Positions 35,155 through 47,649 of a DNA stretch of 64,000 nt are shown here, piece by piece. A program made the translations under genes and the position numbers. Every line of letters starts with the position of its first letter. Within the stretch, counting starts at the first letter, position 1. Source of the stretch: Xestospongia muta (lineage: Eukaryota; Porifera; Demospongiae; Haplosclerida; Petrosiidae); contig OY848927.1 of NCBI GenBank assembly GCA_963693285.1, forward strand, positions 3,350,501 through 3,414,500, in the 5' to 3' direction. The notes under the pieces were generated by a model. It was not told where the DNA came from. It did not search any database and was given only the letters and a program-made list of their open reading frames with translations.

Positions 35155-36620
35155 ACATAAGGACACAGTCAACTGTACAGTTATATTAAAACACAGGGTC
35201 ACATTCAAACGCAATAAATATAGTAGAAGGACATTTACATTAGGACACAGTAGACAGGATAATTACATTAGCACATAGTAGACAGGATTGTTACATTAGT
35301 AGGACATAGTAAACAGGACACAGGACATAGCAGACAGGATGGTTACATGTGCTCACAGCAGACAGAAAAGCAGAACATAGCAGACAGGATGGTTACGTCA
35401 GAACAGTACAAGGATATTTACATTAGACACAGTAGACAGCACAGTCACATTAGGACACAGTAGACAAGATATTTACATTAGGATACAGTAGACTGGACAA
35501 ACCATAGACAAGATGGTTGACAGTAGACAGGACAGTTACGTTGAAAGACATTAGACAGGGTAGTAAGAATGAAAGACAGTAGACAGGATATTACATTAAA
35601 AGACAATGGACAGGACGGGTACATTAAAAGACAGTAGACAGGAAGTTATATTAAAAGACAATAGACAGGACAGGTACATTAAAAGACAGTAGACAGGATA
35701 GGTACATTAAAAGACAGTAGACAGGACAGGTACATTAACAGTAGACAGGAAGTTACATTAAAAGACAGTAGACAGGACAGGTACATTAAAAGACAGTAGA
35801 CAGGAAGTTACATTAAAAGACAGTAGACAGGACAGGTACATTAAAAGACAGTAGACAGGACAGGTACATTAAAAGACAGTAGACAGGAAGTTACATTAAA
35901 AGACAGTAGACAGGAAGTTACATTAAAAGACAGTAGACAGGAAGTTACATTAAAAAAACAGTAGACAGGAAATTACATTAAAAGACAGTAGACAGGACAA
36001 GTACATTAACAGTAGACAGGAAGTTACATTAAAAGACAGTAGACAGGACAGGTACATTAAAAGACAGAGACAGGACACGTACATTAAAAGACAGTAGACA
36101 GGACAGGTACATTAACAGTAGACAGGATATTTATATTAAAAGACAGTAGACAGGACATTTACATTAAAAGACAGTAGACAGGAAGTTACATTAAAAGACA
36201 GTAGACAGGACATTTACATTAAAAGATAGTAGACAAGAAGTTACATTAAAAGACAGTAGACAGGACATTTACATTAAAAGATAGTAGACAAGAAGTTACA
36301 TTAAAAGACAGTAGACAGGACATAAAATTAAAGACAGTGAACAGGACAGTTAATTAGGAGACTGTAGACAGGAAAAATACATTAGGATACACTGGGCAGG
36401 AGTTACATTAGATGACAGTAGACAGGACAGGTACATTAAAAGACAGTAGACAGGACACGTACATTAACAATAGACAGGATAGTTAGATTAAAAGACAGTA
36501 GACAGTACAGGTACATTACAACACAGCAAACATTACAGTTACATTAAAACACAATAGACAGGACAGTTTACATTATGACACAGCAAATATGACAGTTAAA
36601 TTAAAGCACATTAGAGAGGC
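35155..36620. repeat. Minisatellite, period about 27-28 bp, related to the 31.4-33.6 kb array
   Basis: The units read gacagtagacagg followed by acaggtacattaaaa or aagttacattaaaa. The core cagtagacagg...ttacatta is the same as in the 31.4-33.6 kb array, so both derive from one ancestral monomer. The edges are degenerate and the centre (35600-36320) is homogeneous, as expected from unequal exchange. It is non-coding. Confidence 0.9.
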
Positions 36621-37270
36621 CAGTTACAATGGGATGCTGTAGACATAACAAAAATTAATATATAAAAAATTAAATAACATGCGGGAAAGCTATCAAAATA
36701 AAATTAATTGGTGAAACTACTACATTCATATTGCTCATATAGCAAGTTGTATAGGAAATAAGCAGGAAGATATACTTTAAACACAATTTACTATAATGAA
36801 AGGATAATAGGCTATAAATATCTATTATGCTGTAATGCTCTACACACAACAAGTGCAACATCACAAGCTAATACTGAACAACACAAGCTAATACTAATAC
36901 AAAAGTAGACCCAAGCTTGTACTAAGTAGACCCAAACAGGCTTGTACTAAATAAAGAGACTTGACTGATTTTATTCAAACTTGCTACATTGTACTAAATA
37001 TACTGGTTTCAAAAGTCTATAATATTACTGGAAAAATGCCAGGCTTAGTTAGGATACCAATGCACTAAATAAAGGCTAAATGATGAAGAAACTAAAACTG
37101 ACTAAAGCTCACTGAATACAAAAGTTAAATGGGACAAACTAGCTATACTAACACACATGGAGTACTGTTACTCTGACCGTATTTGTTACTACTGTCTTCC
37201 ACTTTTTTGTAGCCATGGCCAGGAACAGCTTTGTCGCAGTATTTACTACAGAGAACACTATCAGAACCAC
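36621..37270. other. Spacer
   Basis: No coding region with recognisable product. Base composition rises in G+C from about 37170 onward. Confidence 0.4.
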
Positions 37271-37271
37271 T

Positions 37272-37462
37272 CGACAACATGACTCCAGATCTTTCTTTTT
37301 GTCTTGCTAACAGCCCTGCAGAAGTAACGTCCTGACAGAGAGATGGCTAAAATGAAGTAAGGGCGTCGACAACATGACTCCAGATCTTTCTTCTTGTCTT
37401 GCTAACAGCCCTGCAGAAGTGACGTCCTGACAGAGAGATGGCTAAAATGAAGTAAGGGCGTC
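37272..37462. repeat. Tandem duplication, 95 bp x 2
   Basis: Two near-identical 95-bp copies starting cgacaacatgactccagat, differing at only a few positions. It is followed directly by the CpG-richer segment at 37480-37610. Confidence 0.85.
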
Positions 37463-37479
37463 TAAGATTAATATTTTCT

Positions 37480-37610
37480 AGTAAAAAATTGGCGCTACTA
37501 GGGCGGCTAGTCGAACTGAGCATGCTCAGTTGATCACCGAGATCGCGCCATGATAGTACTGAGCATGCTCAGTTCATCATCGTGATCGCGCCATGATAGT
37601 AACAACAATG
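37480..37610. promoter_or_regulatory. CpG-rich segment with duplicated palindromic sites
   Basis: Two copies of a 43-bp unit start at 37515 and 37558. Each holds the 12-bp palindrome tgagcatgctca and a gatcgcgccatga motif. The segment contrasts with the AT-rich surroundings and lies about 100 bp upstream of a small ORF, so a promoter is possible. No factor can be assigned with confidence. Confidence 0.4.
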
Positions 37611-37706
37611 TAACTTCCTATATTATCTAGTACACAATAAACATTGTCTTTCTGAATGTAAGTTTATTAATCACACATATATGAAGCCCTGCCTTTGTAT
37701 TGCAGC

Positions 37707-37811
37707 ATGTCATCATCTTGTTACAATGGGTGGAGTTACTGCCTAGCATTTGGACCAATTGAGGAATTATGCCAGCAGACCATATCGTTTATTAAGTATC
37801 CTTCCCAATAA
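37707..37811 (+). CDS. Small ORF downstream of the CpG-rich segment
   Basis: An ATG directly after an acceptor-like tttgtattgcag opens a 34-residue frame beginning M-S-S-S-C-Y-N-G-W with four Cys, ending at TAA. I do not recognise it and have no homology evidence. It could be a first coding exon of an unrecognised gene or chance. Confidence 0.2.
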   Translation: MSSSCYNGWSYCLAFGPIEELCQQTISFIKYPSQ

Positions 37812-38322
37812 ACAATATAAACATTTATACATAACATTAGTAGTTGAAACAGTAAATATATAAAATCACATCAATACAACAAAATACTGATTAATTTTAA
37901 CATAAATAAAATCAAAAGCTATAAATCAGTACCATTGATGTAGATATTTCTAATGTCTATATTTTACAGTTATCTTTGTAGAATGTGCAGTAGTCAATGA
38001 CCAAGATCACCACATATTAAGTCTATGAAGTTGACTTTCTTTAACCTATATATATATCATCTAAAATTATAATGAGAGGATGTCCACTTAATAATAATTA
38101 TTGTTGAGCAGTAGTTCCAATAAAGTCATAGGATCAAGGACAAAAATGTCAGACATCACATACCTCCATTATAAGCTGATACTGGTACTATAGATAATAT
38201 ACTGTGCTTTTATCTGTACAAATAGTTTTGTCATGTAAATGGTGTTAATAAAAAAATAAGTTATATTTTAACAGCTATTCTCACTTACATTTCATGTAAT
38301 AAATAAAGGGGAATTGACAAAA
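37812..38322. other. AT-rich spacer
   Basis: Nothing recognisable seen on either strand. Confidence 0.4.
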
Positions 38323-38523
38323 ATTGGGTGGTTCTTGGTGTAACTTGACTATGATGACATCATAATGAAATGACACAAGACGTGATCTCATCATATTGAT
38401 GATATCACCTAAACCCTAAACCAAACCTAACATTATTAATCTATGACACATAGTGATGTCATCATAGGACATATTTTTACATCATCAGTCAGGTACTCAG
38501 GTTACACCAAGAAGCATCCCAAA
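38323..38523. mobile_element. Short foldback (MITE-like) element with imperfect TIRs
   Basis: About 200 bp with inverted ends: ttcttggtgtaac at the left (38332-38344) and gttacaccaagaa at the right (38500-38512), extending with one gap to ttggg/cccaa. A second inner pair (atgatgacatcat near 38351 and gatgtcatcat near 38455) strengthens the foldback. A-rich flanks on both sides could be a short target duplication. Confidence 0.5.
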
Positions 38524-40250
38524 AATCTCTCTCTTAGCAGCCATTTTATTGTGGGCGTGTCAACAGAAGCATTAGCCCCACCTTGCTACACCACGTGGCT
38601 AGGATGTGACTTGCTGCACCAAACATGAACCATGGCTGCATGTAGAGCACTTAACTGACTCAGAGTTAACTATTTAGTAAGTATATAACTCAAAGAAGTA
38701 TTGAGATAGCTATGTAACATACTGTAATTACTTACGTAATGCTGTAGGCATTCTCTTGATATAAGGCTGGGTATATTACATGTATCATATCCAACATAAA
38801 ATTGGTCTAGGTTGTTTGTAGGGCTGGATATGAGACTGTGAAGTCTGACGTCTGGTTTGGTCATTATCACAAAATTTAGTAATAAGTAATCTCCTTTATT
38901 TGAGGATTGATAATTAGAGAGAATCAGTATGAAAGTGTATATCAATCACTTTAGAATTTACAGTACATTAAATTATGTGTGACTTGTTTTTTTTATTCAT
39001 TTGGACTAGCTCAATGAGATGTCTGAGTACAACATTATCAAAAGGAGCAGCTCCACAACAGTGTTAAGGTAATTGTCTAAAATGTCTGTGATCATTGGTA
39101 TAATATTGGTCAACATTTTCATGAGAAATCATCTCAATGAAGAGTATTTAATTTGATTCTGTTAATAAGTAATTACATGCAGTACATGGTCTTGCTTTCA
39201 AGCCACTAGTTTATGTAAATTACCAAAATTATTGTAATTAGATTCTACCCTAAAATTGAATAAACCTTATATTAATAGCATTACCAGACATACACAGGTA
39301 TGCATATAAGACAATTGTTTGCGAAACACCAAATTATTATTAGTAATTAAATGGCATATGGTCATTTGATTTTGATTTTCCAACAAACAAATGACATCCA
39401 TTGTGATTTTGTGACTAGTATGTATAATATTTATCATTTATATTATAGGCTCCTATTTAAGTGTATGGATTAGAAGGTAGATATGTTCATGCTTTGTTTT
39501 CAGCTGCCTGTAGGAAAGGATCTTTAGAGAAAGTAGAAGAGGAACTAAAAGACACTAATTGAATCGATAGTTATTAATATAACTCCTATTGTAACTGCTA
39601 ATGTATAATTTATAGTGAAGTACATGTAGAGTGTATGTGTACATGTACTGGTTTATCTGATTGTTGTTTTAAAATAATATCTTTCTTTTTATAGAAATTA
39701 ATGCAAGATTCACCATCTCTTTCCAATTTCATTAATAACCCTACAGTCAGAAAACAACAGAAACAAAGAGAGAGAACAGCTAGTCACTGGAGTCAATGGG
39801 CAGGAATTACTATTACCATAACATGTGACCAAGAAAGAACTAGACATGTCTGTACCCCAAATTAATTGACTGGAATTACTAGATCTGAAATGAAACAAAT
39901 ATAAAAATATTTATTTTGCCACTAATAATTTTATGCATCCTAGTGGTATATATCTGTTGCAAAAATGATAAGTATTGAAGAAATATTTATACACTTACAT
40001 CAGCAAACAGTAGCATCATAAGAGTTAGTATTATTACATCTTCTATCAATGACAGTAGAGAAAGAGATAGTCAGTATTCCACAGTTGAGGTCATCCATTG
40101 TCATAGGAAGACTATCAGTGCCATATAACTAGACAGAAAAATTAAACTAACTATTGAACTAACTTCAATATTTGAATCAATATACATAGATGTATTACTA
40201 TTGTCTGTAAAAACTAATGGATAAATTATTCAAGTTAAGTTAGAAAATTC
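38524..40250. other. Gene-poor region with a possible ankyrin-like exon relic
   Basis: No gene can be supported. Near 39503-39561 a tttcag acceptor is followed by A-C-R-K-G-S-L-E-K-V-E-E-E-L, which resembles the start of an ankyrin repeat and ends in a stop after 19 codons. Everything else is AT-rich and featureless to me. Confidence 0.35.
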
Positions 40251-40313
40251 AAGATAACATCTGTTAATATGCCTGAAATAAGCTACAATTCTGTTAAGTT
40301 ACATTGTAAGACA

Positions 40314-43001
40314 ATGTCAGTACTACTATTGGCTACTGTCTTCTTGTTATGTGTGAGTGAAGTTATTAGTAACTGTCCACCAGACTCAGGTAAGTGAGTT
40401 GATGTGTAGTACATCATTTATTAACAATGTTCTAGGTATCTACCTGATGTTCAATCGAAATCGTACCCTAATGGTTCCCTATATTAATGATATTTACATC
40501 ACACCAGGTCACACTAAGTATTCACCTCTTCAGTATGTGTTACCTGATTCTACTTTGTCTAGAGGAGTGTGGGTCTATCCTAATGGACAACCTGTCAACT
40601 GTAACAACAACAATAACAATGATCCTCTTTGCTGTTTTGAAAGTGGAATTGATAGAAATTTCAGGTGGTATTATGTATATAACAATCAGAGTTCTAGTAT
40701 TGAATTCAACTGTATGACACAAAACTTTGGATACAGTTGTAGTAGTGAGAGTCAAACTATTCACAGTATTAATAATACAATTGTTCATAATCTAACTGTT
40801 ACTTGGTATGCAGAGAAGATCAATAGTGGAATATTTAATCAGTCAAACAATAATGGTGATCATGTACATAGGTGTTATGAAAATGTTGAAGAGATTATAA
40901 GAAATTGTTATCTTACATTAACTGGTAAGTGCTTTTACTACTATAGATACATGATGTCATGTCTAATCCTCTCAGCTCCAGGATTCACTCCCTTTCCTCC
41001 TACTCTGGTCAAGAAGACAGCTACCACTATCACTGTCAGTTGGACACCTGTTCCATCTGATGCTGATGGATATGTAGTCAATGTCACTAGTGACACACAC
41101 ACTGTGACACAACAGGTAAAAGAAGGTTGTCAGAATGAGATGACATTGAAGGGACTGATACCAGTAACAACTTATAATATTGCTCAAGATATACTGGGAC
41201 CTGCTAGTAATGCAATCAATGTACAGACATTGTCATCAGGTATTGTAATTTCTAAACATTTGCTCATTGTCAAGTTATTTTTCAGTAATTTCATCAATGA
41301 ATTGGATATTTGTGTCATCCATTACTAAACTTGAAAACACTCAATATCATATTGATTGTATCACAACTACTGTCAATGTTACTACTGATGTTTACTGGTT
41401 AGTGAATGGAGTGATGAAGTACAACTCAATGTATACATTAATTGATTCTGATCTCCTCATATACAACAATACACTACTGGTATATCCTGATCCACTGGGA
41501 GTGTCAGTTAATGTTACCTGTATAGCAATGTATAAACGAGTGAACTACAGTGACACTGTCATATTACAAGGTATGTGAAATTTAGTTGTTCATCTTAACT
41601 AGGTTTATTCTTTTCTAGTTCCCAGTGGTCCTCCATCTAATGTGATGACATATATTTTAAATGAGAATAGTATCAAAGTCAACTGGACTATGTCATCACA
41701 GACTAATGGATATGTCATTGTCATTAACTCTACTACTGCAGTAGGTACCAACAAGATATTATCTACTACAGAAAATGAAGTTCTAATCAATGGACTAAAA
41801 TTGAGTAGATATTATGAGATCAGTGTGTGCTCATATAAAGATCTTCCTTCAATTAATAGTATACAAACATTGTTAAGGTTTGATGGTGAGTTGATATTTG
41901 TATAAACACAATGTGACTTTATTTGATTGTCTAGTTCCTACACCAGTAACTAGTCTCTCAGTGAATGATATCTCAACCACTACTATTAGAGTGAAGTGGA
42001 CTAGTCCTAGAAGTGAAGATGGTAACTATGTAACATACTACAACATTTCCTATAGTCCATCTTGTCCTGAGTTATCATCAGTGTATGTGACAATGATCTC
42101 TGTTACTCCTCATCAGTTCACTACAACATTCAGTTATACATTAAGAGAATTGTTCAGTGGTATGAGCTATACCATCATAGTGAGAGCTGGTAATATACAA
42201 GGAGAGTCTAGTCCAGTGATGATATTAGGTGAAACAGAACCAACAGGTAAATATTTGATGTCAAGCCATTGTTACAATTATTGCTATTTACAGTACCTAC
42301 TGGATCACCCAAGGCAGTCACAGTTTCACCTGTAAATTTAACATCAAACAAAATCACATGGGAAGAGGTTGATTGTCATCTACGTAATGGTAGAATCATT
42401 GAGTATATTGTCATCATTAGTAACAATAGTATGACATACAACCTCACCAGTAGTGAGAGATATGTCATTGTGAATGATCTAGTATTTGGTAACGTATATA
42501 ACATGAGTGTAGCTGGTGTGAACTCTATTAAAAGAGGTCCCTTCAGTGATTCTGTTGAGATACAGATTGGATCTGGTAAGTTCATTGTCTGCCTTTGTCA
42601 ACAACAATCATACTTTCTATTTAGTTCCTGGTCCAGTTGGTACATTATCCAATTTGATGTCTACTACATGGGCTGTTATCTCATGGAGTGTACCTAGTTA
42701 TATTCCTGTAGGCTATCCTATTATCACATATGAGATAGGGTACATTGGTCATCAGTCTAGTAGTAGTTGTTCTCCTACTCATGAGTTTATTCCAATGATA
42801 AAAACTAATACAAATAGTAGAAATGTGTATATTATAAGTGATCTGATAGGTGACACCTGTTATCTGTTTGGTATACGTGGTTACACTGTTAATGGTTATG
42901 GACTATGGACAGTAATTGGTATTCAAACACTATCTGAATGTGAAGGTCCATGTTATTTTAATTATATGTTTAAGATATTTACTGTGTTTGAATATTTTTA
43001 A
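40314..43001 (+). CDS. U9: receptor ectodomain with chimeric Ig exon, LTR-derived C terminus
   Basis: Eight exons: 40314-40389 (signal peptide), 40436-40924 (fused Ig), 40976-41239 (FN3), 41286-41570 (Ig), 41619-41885, 41935-42246, 42294-42575 and 42625-43001 (four FN3). They total 2352 nt, 783 residues, all in phase. The first Ig exon is cut after D-P-L-C-C-F and joined in frame to the middle of the second Ig exon (S-G-I-D-R-N), removing one intron and about half of each domain. Two compensating indels turn the usual N-G-D-C-Y-P into a segment without that Cys, and a further Cys is Tyr (L-Q-Y-V). The first FN3 lacks four residues (T-V-R-A). The last exon ends in an LTR as in U4. It is open, but the damaged Ig fold makes function doubtful. 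Confidence 0.65.
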
Positions 43002-43237
43002 TTAGTTTATTTATAACCTATATGTGTTTAATTTGTGCTAATGTCCACCTCATCAAGCTAGTTTTCTTTGTGTGTTTTAATGGCTTTTTGTTTCATTTTT
43101 TTTACAATTGTTACTTGTCTTTGTCTAGTCTTTTGTTGTTTCTTACTTATTTAAGACTTTGTTATAAGGTGTATAGGATATAATAGTTGTGTTTTTTAAA
43201 AAAAAGTCTTTTTGCATATTTTACTTGGTCTGTTACA
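42939..43237 (+). mobile_element. LTR of the retroelement, copy 2
   Basis: Same TGTGAAGG...TGTTACA block and insertion point as 10041-10346, followed by tttggtgtcagtggtggga as a primer-binding-site-like sequence. It encodes the last 20 residues and stop of U9. Confidence 0.7.
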
Positions 43238-43337
43238 TTTGGTGTCAGTGGTGGGATTACTGATCATTATACTAGAAGGTGACCACAGTTTGATAGTATG
43301 ACAGTATGTTGAGATTGAGAAAGCATTATCAAAGGAT

Positions 43338-43706
43338 AATGCTTTCAACAGAATGTGAAGGGCCTCCACCAAAGCAGGCTAAAACAGCTGTTTTAACATC
43401 ATTATCTGAAATTCTTGAGGAAGTAGGAGCAACTGTGTCTGACTCTAGCAGTTCTTTAGTAGAAGTAGATAAGTACCTGTCAGAGCCCCTTATTCCCTTC
43501 CATTAATCTAATTCATATACATGGTGGTCTCAAAATCGTATTCGATTTCCTCATCTTTCCAAATTGGCACAACACTATTTATTTGCACCACCCACTTCTG
43601 TTGCTTCTGAACGACTTTTCTCTCTAGCTGGTGAATTATATGATGACAAAAGAAATCGTCTTGCCCCCGAGAGAGCTGAACAATTGATGTTTATTAAGCT
43701 AATGTG
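43338..43706 (+). pseudogene. hAT transposase C-terminal fragment, copy 2
   Basis: Paralogue of 10448-10821. Here the W-W-S-Q-N-R-I-R-F to E-R-L-F-S-L-A-G region is in one frame, but an earlier CAA-to-TAA stop (43504) and a late 1-bp loss near 43698 disable it. The pair was copied together with the flanking receptor exons. Confidence 0.7.
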
Positions 43707-44745
43707 AACCTAATTGATTACAAATACACTTATTAAACACATATACATTATTTTTTATTCTAAAATCATCTTTTGAATAAAATATCAGATCGAATATCAA
43801 TATTGGTAGATATTAAGTAACTATTATCAGTTATCAAAATATTGGTGAAAAAGGCCTATCAGTGCATCACTACCTTTAAGTTGTAAGTCTAAATAATATG
43901 TATGATGTAGAATGTTATTTATTTCATCTCTAGCTGTACTATGTAGTTATGAATGAAGATTTGCATCAATACAGGACTGGAGGCTGATCTCTGATCTCTC
44001 TCTCTCTCTTACTCCAGCGCTGGACTCCCTCCTCTGAAAGAAGATTCAACACCCATATAACATTGAATGTGATTATATTGTCTTAAATATAGGAACAGCA
44101 TCTAAATATTAAAAAATCAAGCTGAGGTGAGAAACCTAATATATATGGAACATTAATAATGACAATAGGACATATGTATGTTATCTCTTTATTATTTATT
44201 ATTTTTACTTTATATCTATACTGCTTCATTTCATTAAACATTGTTTTTAATAATACAATTATTTGATGAAGTATGTACTTTTACCCGGGATTTATAGGAG
44301 TTTGAATGCTAAAGTTAAATAATATTAATAATAATATATTTGTGATTAGTAATTTACATCTTCTCTACAATGCTATAATGATGCTTCTTTACTTGATGAG
44401 AAATATACATCAACTTAACTATAGTATAGCAGTAATGGGTCTATGATGGTAAATTTACACTATTTTTACAATTGTTTATCAAACATTGAGTTTTGATGGT
44501 AAATATACAACGTTATTTACATTTAATTACCAATTGTTTTATTATGTTGGTAAATATCCATCATATTGCCATCACCCACACAACATATGTAGATCTTATA
44601 TATTTTCCATCGAAGATTACATCAATAAACCAACAGTGAGGTTTTCTGGATGAAATTATCCAATAGTAAAAGCATTGTAATAAAGAAACCAATTGGAAAG
44701 AATTGGAAAACAACAGTTGGAAATAGGTATCATTTCCCTGTATAG
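43707..44745 (+). mobile_element. Rest of the inserted transposon debris, copy 2
   Basis: Matches 10822-12030, including the TIR-like end ggcctatcagtgcatcacta at about 43853-43872. No coding region. Confidence 0.5.
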
Positions 44746-44923
44746 AACAAGGAGAGATGCAACTCAAGGTGAAATTGGTAGCATATCCAAGATGCTGAAG
44801 TTTCTATTGGATGAGAGACTAAAGCGGGACAAAACGATTGGTAGGGAATGATGTCGTGGGGATGACAAACTAGCAGAGGAACCTCAAAAGCATGTAGAGA
44901 TGTTTGGTATGCTGACAAAACTT
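44746..44923 (+). pseudogene. gag fragment, copy 2
   Basis: Same fragment and same junction to an Ig exon as 12031-12211, with a slightly better preserved start (acaaggagagatgcaactc). Stops and frameshifts are present. Confidence 0.65.
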
Positions 44924-46630
44924 AATAATACAATTGTTTATAATCTAACTGTTACTTGGTATGCAGAAAAGATCAATAGTGGAATATTTAGTCAGTCAAA
45001 CAATAATGGTGATCATGTATATAGGTGTTATGAAAGAGTAGATGAGATTGTAAGAAATCATTATCTTACAGTAACTGGTAAGTACTTTTAACATTTAGTT
45101 GATAAACAGTCAATTCCATAATACATTTATAATAAAGTATGACATTTGTTTTTTATTGATCAAAAATTTGCTCATGTATAACCATATATATTGATCATAT
45201 TAACTAATCAATTTTAGAGTAATGATGTAATTTGTAACATCTAAGCTCAAGGATTCACTTCATCTCCTCCTACTCTGGTCAACAACAAGACAGCTACCAC
45301 TATGACTGTCAGTTGAACACCTATTCCATCTGATGCTGATGGATATGTAGTCAATGTCAATGGTAACACACACACACTGACACAATAGGTAAAGGGAGGT
45401 AGTCAGAATGAGATGACATTGAAGGGACTGATACCAGCAACAACTTATAACATCATGATCCTCTCCGCTGTATTAAATCTAATGATCCTGCTAACATCAC
45501 TGTATATAGATAGACCTGATGGACAAGACTTTCATGAATCTGGTAGTAAATATTATACAGATAATATAGGTGGTAATAAGTTCAAATGTTGTCTACCCAG
45601 TAATTGTTCTGATCCTACTACCAACATCATCACTGTTCATATATTAAGTAAGTTATATCTCATTGTACTAGAACACACTCTCATTTGTTTCTGATCTACT
45701 ATAGAACATGTAGAGATCACAGACTTCAGTGTTGTTGAGTTTCCTTCTGATATAACAGTTGTTCCACAACAATACAGACTTCAATGTGTTCTAAGTGGAA
45801 TTGATAGAACTTTCAGGTGGTATTATGTATATAACAGTCAGAGTTCTAGTATTGAATTCAACTGTTCAACACAAAACTTTGAACACAGATGTAGTAATGA
45901 GAGTCAAATTATTCACAATATTAATAGTACAATTGTTCATAATCTAACTGTTACTTGGTATGCAGAGAAGATCAATAGTGGAATATTTAGTTAGTCAAAC
46001 AATAATCGTGATCATGTACATAAGTGTTATGAAAATGTTGATGAGTTTAGAAGAAATCGTTATCTTACAGTAACTGATAAGTACTTTTACTACTATAGTT
46101 ATACTGTAAATAAAATTGGTTATTTTAACTGATCCATGCACATTTTGGTTGTATGCTTCACTACAAAATACATTGAAAGATATACATGAATTCCATAGTG
46201 ACAGTCCTGGTCCAGCATTATATTCTGTGAAAAATAAGCAAAGTCAAAATTTTTAAAATTTGGTAGATAAACAGTCAATTCAATAATACATTAATAATAA
46301 AAACAACATGAAATTGATTAGAAGAAATCGTTATCTTACAGTAACTGGTAAATATTTTTTACATTTAGTAAATAAAGAATCAATTCCAATACATTTATAA
46401 TAAAGTATGATAATATAACATTAATAATAAATTATATTTACTTTTTTTGATCAAAAATTTGGTGCATGTATAACCATATATATTAATTGATCAAATTAAC
46501 TAGTCAATTTTACAGTAATGATGTGATTTGTAACCTTTCAGCTCCAGGATTCACTTCCTCTCCTCCTACTATGGTCAACAAGACATCTACTACTATCACT
46601 GTTTATTGGACACCTGTTCCATTGATGATT
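44924..46630 (+). pseudogene. U10: scrambled receptor exons
   Basis: Order along the DNA: end of an Ig exon (44924-45077), an FN3 exon (from 45246) with two stops that breaks off after T-T-Y-N-I at about 45453, then a jump back to the 3' half of the first Ig exon (to about 45648), a full second Ig exon (45705-46076) with a TAG in F-S-Q-S and a GT-to-AT mutated donor (actgataag), a long intron with a duplicated exon end at about 46317-46352, and the first third of an FN3 exon (46542-46620). No open product is possible. It is a rearranged pseudogene made from at least two units. Confidence 0.8.
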
Positions 46631-47317
46631 TGTAATAAGGAATGTAAGAAACATACCATTAGTACTAGTGGTAGCAAACATAAAGCACATAACAAATATT
46701 GTTGTTAAATGTTTAGTTTTATCACTACATTAATAGATAATATGTCAACAGTAGAAAAGTAAAAACACTATTTTATTACATTCCAATAATATTGATGTTA
46801 TCACAACAAAGTAGCTTCCAATATTTCAAAGGTTATTCTCTAGAACAACAACAATAATAACTATCTGTGTTTTTATTCTCATACTTCATTAAATCTTTAA
46901 TGGCACAGTTATAAGATATATTATATATAATCTACAGATGGGAATTTATTATCAAAAGGAGAGAGAAACACTGTTAGGAGGACAATGTTGCTACTATGTA
47001 GGGAACATCCAACTAAACTGTCTATGAATTGGTTAAAACATTAGTTTAACATTTAATATACAAATAGCTCTATGACCCTATTGTAACACATTTTTAAAAT
47101 ATTTGCTAGCGCTTTGTGAAATAGACTCATCCTGCATGTCTATCATAATTATTTTGTTAAATATTTATTGTACTAGTAATGATAATAGTAAAATGCTATA
47201 GTAATTGGTAGTAGTACACTCCATGTTTGTCATGTATCAAGTTTATATATCAACAAAAGTATGATACTTAACATTAGATCTATCAGAGAGAAGTGTTCTG
47301 TTAGCTCTGATAGTAAG
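46631..47317 (+). repeat. Spacer and upstream block repeated in front of receptor units (copy 3)
   Basis: Copy of 25880-26560 and 5946-6420. No coding region. Confidence 0.55.
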
Positions 47318-47492
47318 ACAATTTGTCTGTACTACTACTAGTTGTCTTTTTGTTATGTGTGAGTGAAGTTACTAGTAACTGTCTACCAGACTCAGGTAAG
47401 TGAGTTGACATGTAATACATCATTTATTAACAATATTCTAGGTATCTATCTACCTGATGTTCAATGGAGATTGTTATCGTAATGGCTACTAA
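47318..47492 (+). pseudogene. Partial exon 1 / exon 2 copy upstream of U11
   Basis: Degenerate equivalent of 6429-6581. The ATG has been lost by an inserted T (acaatttgtctg), but the leader codons, gtaagt donor, acceptor and first Ig codons up to N-G-Y-stop remain. Confidence 0.65.
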
Positions 47493-47535
47493 TGTGTCTT
47501 AATAATGAATTAACATTGTGTGAATGGTAAACATT

Positions 47536-47649
47536 TATCTAGGTTGATGTAGGTGTATATCATCAATGTGATGTTTATATTGTGTACTTATAACAATGTA
47601 GAGTAAGCGTATCAGAGAGAAGAGTTCTGTTAAATTACATTGTAAGACA
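47536..47649 (+). promoter_or_regulatory. 5' leader block of U11
   Basis: Conserved leader ending attgtaagaca directly before the ATG at 47650; see 17100-17219. Confidence 0.5.

Noticed and set aside
31400..36620. CRISPR array
   Set aside because: The direct repeats are contiguous minisatellite monomers without unique spacers, and the genome is eukaryotic.
37680..37815. Confident first exon of a gene driven by the CpG-rich segment
   Set aside because: Only 34 codons, no recognisable domain and no continuation; kept as a low-confidence feature only.
38443..38628. 61-codon ORF
   Set aside because: It overlaps the foldback element at 38323-38523 and shows no domain or splice context.
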